Counted from the stretch's first letter, positions 1 to 7,335 are shown. The stretch: DNA of 9,093 nucleotides from Synechococcales cyanobacterium PMM_0085 (GCA_949127705.1 CASBQJ010000168.1:1-9093); one strand, 5' to 3'. The notes: generated by a model not told the origin, from the sequence alone. Program-made: numbers and translations.

Positions 1-28
1 GTTGGGGGCAGTGCAGGCCAAACCTCTA

Positions 29-3000
29 CTACTCTTGCACCGCTCCCAGTGCCAGCAGGGTGGCTCTTTGCGCGGCTGTTAGTCCGGTTGTGCCTGTAAT
101 CTTCATGCCTTCGTAGAGATTTTGGGTCTTGAGCACTCTGAGGCAGGTTTTAGTCTCAATCTCCCACAGCCGAATCGCTTCATCTCGACCGCCGCTGGCC
201 AGCAATTGACCGTTGGGGCTAAAGGCAATAGAGCAAATTTGTTCGCTATGCCCCACAAAGGTATGCAGGCATTGATGGGTTTGCAGATCCCATAGTTTGA
301 TCGCCTGATCTTCGCCGCCGCTAGCCAGGGTAGAGGTGACCGGATTGAAGGCAACCGATCGCACCCGTCCGGTGTGTCCGCTCAAGACGGCTGTGCAAGC
401 ACCGGTGACTACATTCCACAGGCGAATGGTATGGTCTTCGCTGCCGCTGGCGAGGAGGGTGCCGTCGGGGCTGAAGGCGACAGTACGGACGCGGTTGGAA
501 TGCCCTTCTAGTGTGTTCAAACAGGCTCCAGTGTCACAATCCCACAGCTTCACGGTTTCTTCTTCACTGCCGCTCGCTAGCAGCAGCGCGCCCGTTGCCC
601 CGATTGGCACCGGACAAAAGACCACCGCCCGCACGCGCCCGGTATGGCCTTCGAGCGTTTTTAGGCATTCTCCGGTGCCCACATCCCACAGGCGAATGCT
701 GCGATCGTCGCCACTGCTAGCGAGGAGGCTGCCGTCGGGGCTAAAGGCAATGGATAAGATGCGTTTGCTATGACCGGCTAAGCGTCTGAGGCATTCTCCG
801 GTTTGGCGATTCCAGATGCGCACGGTTTTGTCGCCGCTGCCGCTGCCGATCAGGCTACCGTCGGGACTGAAGGCAACGGACTGAATCCAGTTGGTATGGT
901 CGTGCAGTGTTTTGACGCAGGCTCCGGTGTGAATATCCCACAGCCTCAGGGTATGGTCGGCACTGCCCGCTAGCAGCAAGGCTCCATCGGGGCTGAATGC
1001 CACCGATCGCACCCAGCGGGCACAGCCTTCAAAGGTGCGGAGGCACTGTGCGGTATCCACGTTCCAGAGCTTCACGCGCCGATCGGCGCTGCCGCTGGCT
1101 AACAGTTCTCCTTGGGGGGCAAAGGCCACACAGCGCACCCAGTTGGAGTGGCCTAGCAGGGTTTGGAGGTGGCTGCCTGTTTCCACATCCCACAGCCGCA
1201 GCGTTGCATCCGAGCTAGCGGTGGCTAGGCGGCGGCCATCGGGACTAAAGCGCACCGAGCGGATGCAATCGGTATGCCCTTCTAGGATGTGCAAGCACTG
1301 GCTGGTGGCGACATCCCACAGCCGAGCGGTGGTGTCGGCACCCGCGCTGACGAGCAGTTGACTGTCGGGACTAAAGCTGAGCGATCGCACCCAATCGGTA
1401 TGACCGCTCAACACATCGCGGCAGGCTCCGGTTTCCACATCCCACAGGCGAATCGTTTGGTCTTCGCCAGCGCTAGCCAAAATGGGCCGCTGCTGCGGAT
1501 CTACGCCAAAGTCAACCGAACGAACGCGATCGCCATGCCCTTGGAACACCCGCAAACACTCGCCACTCGCCGCATCCCAAAGTCGCACCGTTTGATCGGC
1601 GCTGGCACTGACCATCAGCCTCCCGGTGCGGTCAAAGCGCACCGAGCGAATCCGACCGAGATGCCCCCGAAAGACACGCAGACATTGACCCGTATGAATA
1701 TCCCAAAGTCTTAGCGTGCAGTCTCCACTGCCACTGACCAGCAGCGGTGCCGTAGGGTGAAACGAGATAGAGCGTACCCAATCGTCGTGCTTGGAGCAAA
1801 TCAGGCGGAGCGTGCCGTCCTTGGTTTGCCATAGTCGCACCTGACCACTGGCATCGCCCGTCGCCAACAGCGCCCCGTCGGGGCTAAACTCAACGGAGGA
1901 AACCGGGCCGAGGGTTTCCGCAAAAACTGATTTGCTTAAGTCTGCTTGCGTAAAATCGACGTTGTGCAGATTCACTTCCGGTAGATATGCCTGCTGCACC
2001 ACCAGCCCAGAAAAGTCATACCCAGTTAGGTCTACCTTGAGATAGCAGAGCAAGTTGACAACATTGCCAGCCGCATACCCAGTGGAGAACTGGGCGTTGC
2101 TTCTGAGCACATGTAACAGCCGATTTAGGTACTCTTTGAGTACAGGCAGGCTGCGCAGCTGATTTAACAGCGTCAATTCTAATGGTTTTAAGATCGTCCG
2201 GATCCGAGATTCTCGGGCATAGTCGGGTGCCTGGGCTTCAATTAGCGCATGGCTTTGCAGCAGCCGTGGGCTTTGGGTCATAATTTCGCTGCACAGCTGT
2301 CGCAGCAGATTAGCCGTCACATATTGCATCACCACAGGTTGCAATGAAAAAAACGCATCGTCCGAGCGTTCAATTAGCGATCGCTGATGTAGCTCTTGAA
2401 TGGCCGCTAGCAATGCGGCAAACGCCACAGGTGGCTCCAAGTTGGGCAGCAATTCTTCAGCAGATACCGGTTCTCGCTCCAGGGCCAGCCAATACATCAC
2501 CTGCTGCTCTAACCCCGACAGCCCTTCAAACTGAATGTTGAGCAAATCGCCAATCCGCCGCAGCACAAAGTTATTGCTCTGCAAAAATTTGGAGATATTA
2601 TGACCAAAAAACTGCTCAATATTTGAAGTCGCAATCTTCAGCATCAACGGATTGCCGACATAGGACTTGATCAGCATTGTCCAGTCTTGCTCCGACCCTT
2701 CGAGTGTCCCTTGAGCCTGAATAAAGGCACGACTGGCGGGTTCACTGAGTCCACCTAACGAAAAAATCCGAAATCTTGAATTTTCTAACGTGACAAATTC
2801 ATCGGGGCGCTGCCGACCGGCTAATACCAAACAGCTATTGTGCCGCCCAATCGCCACCCAGCCCAGCAGCATGCCATAGTCACTATAGCCTTGACGATAA
2901 TAGCTTGGGCGCGCCGTCGGATAGTCTTCTAGCTCAGCCCCATCTTGCAAAATGGATTCAATGTTGTCTAAGACAATCAAACAGCGGTGCTGCCGTAGGT

Positions 3001-3595
3001 ATTTTTGAAAGGCATTCAAACTAAAGTCGGTTGCCTCTTGGTTCGACAAGACCTGAATCAAATCGGCCACCAGTTCAACCAACGGGGGGGCATTGATCAG
3101 CGATCGCCAAATCACGAATTCAAACTGGTCTTGGACCAAGTCCGTTAGCTTGATCGACAGCGTGGTTTTGCCAATGCCGCCGCTGCCCGAAATCATCACC
3201 AGACGATAGCGATCGCGAACCACCCACTGGGTCAACCGTTGCAGTTCGTCATCGCGCCCATAAAATGCAGGCAGTTCGGGGGCGTCCCCCCAATCCATGG
3301 CCGGATTAGAAACCGAATGCTCGACCGTCGGGCTAGGCGTCGTAAAATCTGTGGGGGTTAAGTCGAGTTTAAAGGCGTTGAACAACCGCTCCAAGGAACG
3401 GCGATCGCTCCGTTCTTGCCCCAACACTTTGGCAACAGTGCCCGGATCAAGCACCGCGCGATCGCCCATCTCGTCGAGCGAGAGGCGTTTGCCTAGAGAG
3501 TCTTGCTCCGCTTGAATCGCCACCTCAAGTTTCTGCTTGCCTTGGGCAGTCAAAATCACACCACGGCTTCTGCGTCGTGAATTCTTAATAGTCAT
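29..3595 (-). CDS. NB-ARC (STAND) ATPase with HTH-like N-terminus and 14 WD40 repeats
   Basis: Large cytosolic STAND-type signalling ATPase of 1188 residues. Residues 9-85 form an HTH-like N-terminal domain of the kind that precedes NB-ARC in many cyanobacterial WD40 proteins (vMAP-like; recognised from memory). The NB-ARC core covers about 107-355: Walker A GSGGIGKTT at 137-145, Walker B LIVLDN at 206-211, a sensor-like strand CLVLAGRQRP at 255-264 and a GLPL-like GNPL at 314-317. A winged-helix segment follows at about 360-430, then a helical linker. Pentapeptide-like text at 521-560 leads into 14 WD40 repeats at 563-1156 and a 32-residue tail. There is no transmembrane segment or signal peptide. 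By family knowledge, such proteins bind a ligand through the repeats and oligomerise with ATP or ADP exchange; the ligand and output here are unknown. No protease, nuclease, TIR or CHAT effector is visible. The start is an ATG followed by a basic stretch, without a clear Shine-Dalgarno. A defence role is possible but unsupported by neighbours. Confidence 0.95.
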   Translation of the reverse strand: MTIKNSRRRSRGVILTAQGKQKLEVAIQAEQDSLGKRLSLDEMGDRAVLDPGTVAKVLGQERSDRRSLERLFNAFKLDLTPTDFTTPSPTVEHSVSNPAMDWGDAPELPAFYGRDDELQRLTQWVVRDRYRLVMISGSGGIGKTTLSIKLTDLVQDQFEFVIWRSLINAPPLVELVADLIQVLSNQEATDFSLNAFQKYLRQHRCLIVLDNIESILQDGAELEDYPTARPSYYRQGYSDYGMLLGWVAIGRHNSCLVLAGRQRPDEFVTLENSRFRIFSLGGLSEPASRAFIQAQGTLEGSEQDWTMLIKSYVGNPLMLKIATSNIEQFFGHNISKFLQSNNFVLRRIGDLLNIQFEGLSGLEQQVMYWLALEREPVSAEELLPNLEPPVAFAALLAAIQELHQRSLIERSDDAFFSLQPVVMQYVTANLLRQLCSEIMTQSPRLLQSHALIEAQAPDYARESRIRTILKPLELTLLNQLRSLPVLKEYLNRLLHVLRSNAQFSTGYAAGNVVNLLCYLKVDLTGYDFSGLVVQQAYLPEVNLHNVDFTQADLSKSVFAETLGPVSSVEFSPDGALLATGDASGQVRLWQTKDGTLRLICSKHDDWVRSISFHPTAPLLVSGSGDCTLRLWDIHTGQCLRVFRGHLGRIRSVRFDRTGRLMVSASADQTVRLWDAASGECLRVFQGHGDRVRSVDFGVDPQQRPILASAGEDQTIRLWDVETGACRDVLSGHTDWVRSLSFSPDSQLLVSAGADTTARLWDVATSQCLHILEGHTDCIRSVRFSPDGRRLATASSDATLRLWDVETGSHLQTLLGHSNWVRCVAFAPQGELLASGSADRRVKLWNVDTAQCLRTFEGCARWVRSVAFSPDGALLLAGSADHTLRLWDIHTGACVKTLHDHTNWIQSVAFSPDGSLIGSGSGDKTVRIWNRQTGECLRRLAGHSKRILSIAFSPDGSLLASSGDDRSIRLWDVGTGECLKTLEGHTGRVRAVVFCPVPIGATGALLLASGSEEETVKLWDCDTGACLNTLEGHSNRVRTVAFSPDGTLLASGSEDHTIRLWNVVTGACTAVLSGHTGRVRSVAFNPVTSTLASGGEDQAIKLWDLQTHQCLHTFVGHSEQICSIAFSPNGQLLASGGRDEAIRLWEIETKTCLRVLKTQNLYEGMKITGTTGLTAAQRATLLALGAVQE
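128..1909 (-). repeat. 14 tandem WD40 repeat units (about 126 bp each)
   Basis: Residues 563-1156 divide into 14 units of about 42 residues with the pattern V(R)SVxFSPDG..LASGSxDxTIRLWDxxTGxCLxxLxGH. Seven blades make one propeller, so 14 suggests two complete propellers. Blade 4 carries about 3 extra residues (GVDPQQRP) and blade 11 about 6 (CPVPIGATGAL). The GH between blades 7 and 8 is changed to GC, which falls exactly at the expected border of the two propellers. The repeats are diverged at DNA level, so this is not a fresh amplification. Confidence 0.9.
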
Positions 3596-3870
3596 CGATA
3601 GTTAGGGGCAATGCTAAAGGCAAAATTGCATGATCGGTAGCCGCAATGGACGTGAGGGTAGGCCAAATTAACGATTGGCGCGTGATGGCAGTTGTTATTT
3701 GAGATTTTAAGGCAATATTTCGCGGTTTAGTGGCGCGAGGACGATTAATAGTAGTGGCCTGAAGATAAATCTAGCTTGGCTGAAGATAAGCCCTCTTGCC
3801 GGGTGTTAAGCCAATCTGATTACCTGTGGGTCTGCTCCTGCGAGCGGCGAATGCCCTGACCCACAAGGCG

Positions 3871-3913
3871 TTGACAGATCTTAGCAACTCCTAACTAACT
3901 TCGGGGTTAAAAT
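3871..3913 (+). promoter_or_regulatory. Possible promoter of the NfeD-like gene
   Basis: TTGACA at 3871-3876 is a perfect sigma-70 -35 hexamer. The -10 is uncertain. TAACTA at 3892-3897 gives a 15-bp spacer and TAACTT at 3896-3901 gives 19 bp. TAAAAT at 3908-3913 matches consensus in five of six positions but lies too far from this -35. The gene starts at 3990, so the leader would be about 70-85 nt. Confidence 0.35.
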
Positions 3914-3978
3914 CCCGGATGATCCCTGGCTCAAACGGCGCTATTGCTAGACACTAAGTTCAACGTAGAAGCATCAAC

Positions 3979-3982
3979 GAGG
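3979..3982 (+). promoter_or_regulatory. Ribosome binding site of the NfeD-like gene
   Basis: GAGG lies 7 nt before the ATG at 3990. It fixes the start of the small gene and supports the view that the short ORF is real. Confidence 0.6.
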
Positions 3983-3989
3983 TGTCGCC

Positions 3990-4265
3990 ATGAATCCCAC
4001 AGTTGTGTCTAACTCGATCAAAATGCTGGACAATCCTGGTACTGGCAGAGTGGAAGAAGCCATTACGGCTCATCAACGGGGCTGGGTGGCGTTTGAGGGA
4101 ACGTACTGGTATGCCGAGCAGTATGAGGTAGAGCAACCGGGTGTAGCCGATCAGCCAACTGAAGCAGCCACGATCGCACCCGGCTCTGTGGTGCAAGTAA
4201 TCGCAAGACGGGGCAATACGCTGCTGGTGACTCGGCTAACGGGCGATCGCACCCGGTACAGCTGA
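3990..4265 (+). CDS. Small soluble NfeD-like OB-fold protein
   Basis: A 91-residue protein without a signal peptide or membrane segment. Residues 16-85 read like the C-terminal OB-fold domain of NfeD proteins: GTGRVEEAI..., then GWVAFEGTYWYAEQY (31-45), an acidic linker, then IAPGSVVQVIARRGNTLLVTRL (62-83). The pattern of a glycine-rich strand, 'v.f.G..W.A', 'I..G..V.V....g..L.V' is the family signature. Classical NfeD proteins are longer, carry membrane helices, and work with stomatin-like SPFH proteins or a membrane serine protease. None of these is next to this gene, so it is a stand-alone domain of unknown partner. It has a good ribosome binding site and converges with the kinase gene with 8 bp between stops. 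Family assignment is by pattern only. Confidence 0.75.
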   Translation: MNPTVVSNSIKMLDNPGTGRVEEAITAHQRGWVAFEGTYWYAEQYEVEQPGVADQPTEAATIAPGSVVQVIARRGNTLLVTRLTGDRTRYS

Positions 4266-4273
4266 TTTGCCGA

Positions 4274-7117
4274 TTAACCCGCTACTGCCTCACGGGGAAA
4301 CTCGACGATAAACGTGGTTTTGCCATCGCCACTCACCAAGCGGATTTTACTTTTGATCCGCTTGGTGAGCCGTTTGACCAAGGCTAAACCTAGCCCCGTA
4401 CCGCCGTGCTTCCAGGGGTCATTATTAGGAATGCGATAAAACTTATCGAAAATGCGATCGCCCTCTGCCGCCGGAATCTCGACACCAGAATTACTCACAT
4501 GAATCTCGATAGTGCTGGCTGTCACCTGCACCGATAAGTCAATGGTTTCTCCAGCAGGCGTGTATTTACAAGCATTGTGCAGCAGTTCTGTGATGATTCG
4601 CTCCAGGTAAGACAAATCTGTCAGCAGCGACGGCAAATTTTCGGGGATATGCAGAGTCAACTGCTGCTGTTGATTGCGGGTGCGCTCTAAAAACGGTTCG
4701 GCTAGGTGAGGAATAAAAAATTGCAGCCCAATGGTGGTGAGGTTAAGCGGTTCAATGCCAGCATCTAAGCGCGCCAGATCAAGCAAATCGTTGATTAAAC
4801 GAATCTCACGCTGGCCTTCCTCGCGCAGGATTTTGAAATAGCGATAGATGGCGTGCGACTCGTCATCCAAAATGCCCAATGAGCTGAGTCTAATCTCCAG
4901 CATTTGGGTAGCCATTTTGATATTAGACATGGGCGTGCGCAGCTCATGGGACACGGTGCTGAGAAAGTCATCTTTGAGCTGACTCAACCGTTCTAGTTCT
5001 GCAACTTGGGCTTGAGCGGTTTGGTATAGCCGCGACTGCCGCAGGGCGATCGCACATTGGTTGGCTACTTGTTGAATCAGACGGGTTTCTTGATCGTTAA
5101 AAATTTCATCTGGCCGTTTGACCAGCCAAAGATCGCCCAAAACACCTTGATCATCAAAGATGGGGCAGGCCAGCGTGGTGGACAAGAACCGATCCGAACG
5201 CAGCGAGGTGGGGACTAGATCACCGAATTGGCACGTTTGCCCCTGAAACAAATAAGGATAGACTTCAGAGTGGGGAGCCTGGTCAATCCTAAAGGTTTTC
5301 CCCTGCGCTGGCATCAACCCATCCACACATTCATAGAAAATAGTAGACATCGTTTGCTCAGCGTTGTAAATGCCCGTATCACAGCATTTGACCTTGAGGC
5401 CATGGGCCAGCTCTTGCACAGCCGTTTCTAAAATCTGCCGTTCATCTAGGCTGTCTCGCACTTTATCGGTAATGCGCTTCAGCAACGCTTCAAAGTCTAA
5501 CGATTGCTGGAGCTGAGCGGTGCGTTCTTGCACCTGGTGTTCTAGATTGGCATTAAGCTGCTGCACCTGGTCGTACAGTTCAGACTGGTGGATGGCGATC
5601 GCTAGCTGGTTGGCTAATGCCTGCGCCAGTTCTATTTGAGCATCTTGCCAAGCTGCATTTTTTTGAGTTGTGTGCAGGCTAAAGCTGCCCCAAACGGTGT
5701 CTCCCACAATCATAGGGACTAATAACCAAGACCCTGGTGCAGATTTAGCCAGTTCTCGATTAATATCATTTTGCAGAGTGCTGGCATCCATCACCTGAAC
5801 GACTTCCCCCCGCTTCAGCTGCGCTGTAAGTGGGTTACCCCGGTCGGGAATTTCCAAACCTACCCATTCCAATAAATTGGGAGCACTGTGATAGGCCGCT
5901 ACATACAGCCACATTTGACGCTCTGGCAGATATTGGACAATGGAGGCTTGTTCTACCTCTAACAGTTGAGCCATTTCAGCGGTCGCCGCCGTCAAAATGG
6001 TGGGTAAGTCTAACGAGTAATGAATGGTCTGCACGACTCGATTTAAAGATTGCGCCCGCGCTGCCTGCTGCCTCAGCGCCCGTACTGCCTGTTTGCGTTC
6101 AGCTTCAAGCCGCACTCGTTCGTCAATATCATTGACCATGGCAAACCCAAATTGGATTTGCCCGGTTGCATCGCGAACGCAGCAGACGATCTGGTGCCCC
6201 CATCGAATCGTGCCATCTTTGCAAACATAGCGTTTCTCAATTTCGTAACTATCTCGCCGACCCGTCAAACAGTCCCGCAGCAGTGACTCGTCTGTGGCGA
6301 TGTCATCTGGATGGGTAATATTTCTCAAGCTAAGGTTGGCCAATTCGCTGGATGAGTAACCGATGAATGTTTGGAAAAAGAGATTGCTGGATGACAAGTT
6401 ATACGTAGGAGCCGTACTCAAGACAATGCCAATTCCGGCCTGCTCAAAAATTAAACGGAACCGCTCTTCACTTTGCTGTAATCGTAATTCTGCGTGTTGA
6501 CGAGCCATATGCGCTGCATGCAGACTGGCTTCACGCAGCGGCGCTGCATCTGGTGGGAGGTTAAACGACGGCTCTACCCGTTTAGGCTGAAATTGAACGG
6601 CAGTGCCAATTTGAATTGCCACCAGCTGCAATATCTGTAGATCCAGAGGCTGCCAGGGTCGCACTTGGTGGCATTGATGGGCAATCAGCCAGCCCCAAAG
6701 CTGCCCCTCCCTCAAAATCGGCTCGGCTAGATGCGCCCGCACCTGGAACCGGAATGGCCATTGTGCTGTCCAATCGGGGTCTAAGCTAGTGGCTGCACTG
6801 CCTGAGGCAGTGTGAGCCTGCCCTTGGCTAGGGTGCTGTTGCCATGGTGCGGCTAGATGGGATGCATGAACCTGCTCTGCTAGCATCGGCATCCATGCAT
6901 CTCCTACCGATTCGGCGGTGATGACTGCACCCGCTGTGGGTAGCAACTGATAAATGAGCACCCGATCTGCCTTCAACAGGGCACGAGTTTCGCGAACCGC
7001 GCTGCCCAAAACAGCCTCTAGATCAGCACATTGCTGAATCTGAAGCGCGATCGCCATCATCTTGTCTAAGATTTGCGCAAGCGTTAGGGCAGGGGTTAAC
7101 GTTTTTTCGAAGCTCAT
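4274..7117 (-). CDS. Cytosolic multi-sensor histidine kinase (GAF-PAS-GAF-GAF-HisKA-HATPase)
   Basis: A hybrid-free sensor kinase of 947 residues with no membrane helices, so the stimulus is probably intracellular. Domains: GAF1 about 20-177, a phytochrome/cyanobacteriochrome-like GAF; PAS with PAC about 216-340; GAF2 about 360-512; a coiled-coil linker about 512-545; GAF3 about 545-700; HisKA with the phospho-accepting His724 in VSHELRTP; HATPase_c with the N box ELLHNACKYTP (Asn848), F box FDKFYRI (890-896) and G2 box GGTGLGLAL (905-913). The G1 box is NSGVEIP (876-882), with Asn where most kinases have Asp. GAF1 has Trp116 where bilin-binding GAF domains have their cysteine. There is no receiver domain and no response regulator nearby, so this is an orphan kinase. 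The ATG start lacks a clear ribosome binding site. Ligands of the GAF domains cannot be told from sequence. Confidence 0.95.
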   Translation of the reverse strand: MSFEKTLTPALTLAQILDKMMAIALQIQQCADLEAVLGSAVRETRALLKADRVLIYQLLPTAGAVITAESVGDAWMPMLAEQVHASHLAAPWQQHPSQGQAHTASGSAATSLDPDWTAQWPFRFQVRAHLAEPILREGQLWGWLIAHQCHQVRPWQPLDLQILQLVAIQIGTAVQFQPKRVEPSFNLPPDAAPLREASLHAAHMARQHAELRLQQSEERFRLIFEQAGIGIVLSTAPTYNLSSSNLFFQTFIGYSSSELANLSLRNITHPDDIATDESLLRDCLTGRRDSYEIEKRYVCKDGTIRWGHQIVCCVRDATGQIQFGFAMVNDIDERVRLEAERKQAVRALRQQAARAQSLNRVVQTIHYSLDLPTILTAATAEMAQLLEVEQASIVQYLPERQMWLYVAAYHSAPNLLEWVGLEIPDRGNPLTAQLKRGEVVQVMDASTLQNDINRELAKSAPGSWLLVPMIVGDTVWGSFSLHTTQKNAAWQDAQIELAQALANQLAIAIHQSELYDQVQQLNANLEHQVQERTAQLQQSLDFEALLKRITDKVRDSLDERQILETAVQELAHGLKVKCCDTGIYNAEQTMSTIFYECVDGLMPAQGKTFRIDQAPHSEVYPYLFQGQTCQFGDLVPTSLRSDRFLSTTLACPIFDDQGVLGDLWLVKRPDEIFNDQETRLIQQVANQCAIALRQSRLYQTAQAQVAELERLSQLKDDFLSTVSHELRTPMSNIKMATQMLEIRLSSLGILDDESHAIYRYFKILREEGQREIRLINDLLDLARLDAGIEPLNLTTIGLQFFIPHLAEPFLERTRNQQQQLTLHIPENLPSLLTDLSYLERIITELLHNACKYTPAGETIDLSVQVTASTIEIHVSNSGVEIPAAEGDRIFDKFYRIPNNDPWKHGGTGLGLALVKRLTKRIKSKIRLVSGDGKTTFIVEFPREAVAG
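4332..4369. terminator. 14-bp perfect hairpin at convergent gene ends (possible bidirectional terminator)
   Basis: The arm CTCACCAAGCGGAT at 4332-4345 is exactly complementary to 4356-4369, with a 10-nt loop. It lies inside the 3' end of the kinase gene (residues 917-929) and 66 nt beyond the stop of the NfeD-like gene. The gap between the two stops is only 8 bp and has no terminator, so this hairpin is the best candidate for ending the plus-strand transcript. There is no U-tract after either arm, so termination by the textbook intrinsic mechanism is doubtful; an RNA 3'-end stabilising role is an alternative. Confidence 0.45.
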
Positions 7118-7203
7118 TGCGTGCCATCTAGCTAAATATCTACGCCACCCTATTTGTTAAAACGCCCTACAGATGGATTAAACAGGAAAAATCTTGAACC
7201 AAT

Positions 7204-7264
7204 CTGATTTTCCGGCTCTCTGATTTTCCGGCTCTTTGATTTTCCGGCTCTCTGATTTTCCGGC
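7204..7264. repeat. Tandem 16-bp repeat, 3.8 copies
   Basis: The unit CTGATTTTCCGGCTCT is repeated at 7204, 7220, 7236 and 7252. The third copy has one change (T for C at its first base) and the last is cut after 13 bases. It lies 87-147 bp upstream of the kinase start and downstream of the likely promoter, so it would be in the kinase mRNA leader. Each unit contains the self-complementary CCGG. Confidence 0.95.
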
Positions 7265-7305
7265 AAAATGCCACCACACCACGCTATTTAACCCATTATT
7301 TGTTT

Positions 7306-7335
7306 ATTATAGTGTAAGCAAATTTACTTAAGCAA
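7306..7335 (-). promoter_or_regulatory. Candidate promoter of the histidine kinase gene
   Basis: On the minus strand there is a perfect TATAAT (complement of 7306-7311). TTGCTT (complement of 7330-7335) stands 18 bp upstream and matches the -35 consensus only in TTG. Transcription would begin near 7299 and give a leader of about 180 nt carrying the 16-bp repeats. Confidence 0.5.

Larger units (their letters stand above)
3596..3989. other. Divergent intergenic region, 394 bp
   Basis: This gap separates the start of the NB-ARC/WD40 gene (minus) from the start of the NfeD-like gene (plus), so it should hold both promoters. No convincing ORF or tRNA is seen. It contains a 10-bp direct repeat (3759-3768 and 3780-3789), a nested inverted repeat at 3825-3865 and a perfect TTGACA at 3871-3876. 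For the minus-strand gene, a TAAAAT at 3704-3709 (complement) is a weak -10 candidate without a matching -35. Confidence 0.6.

Noticed and set aside
336..1714. Several plus-strand open frames of 70-145 codons opposite the WD40 region
   Set aside because: They are antisense to a repeat-coding region with strong codon bias, they tile with the repeat period, and their translations are low-complexity (TRPVCPSS-like). They are shadows of the WD40 codons.
3596..3989. Small RNA gene or riboswitch in the divergent gap
   Set aside because: The fold at 3825-3865 is suggestive, but no known riboswitch core, terminator or promoter pair frames it, so it is kept only as a finding.
5228..6286. Plus-strand open frames opposite the kinase gene
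   Set aside because: The minus-strand frame has clear GAF, PAS and kinase motifs throughout; the antisense frames show no domain or ribosome binding site.
7204..7264. CRISPR array
   Set aside because: The 16-bp units are directly adjacent with no spacers and there are no cas genes.
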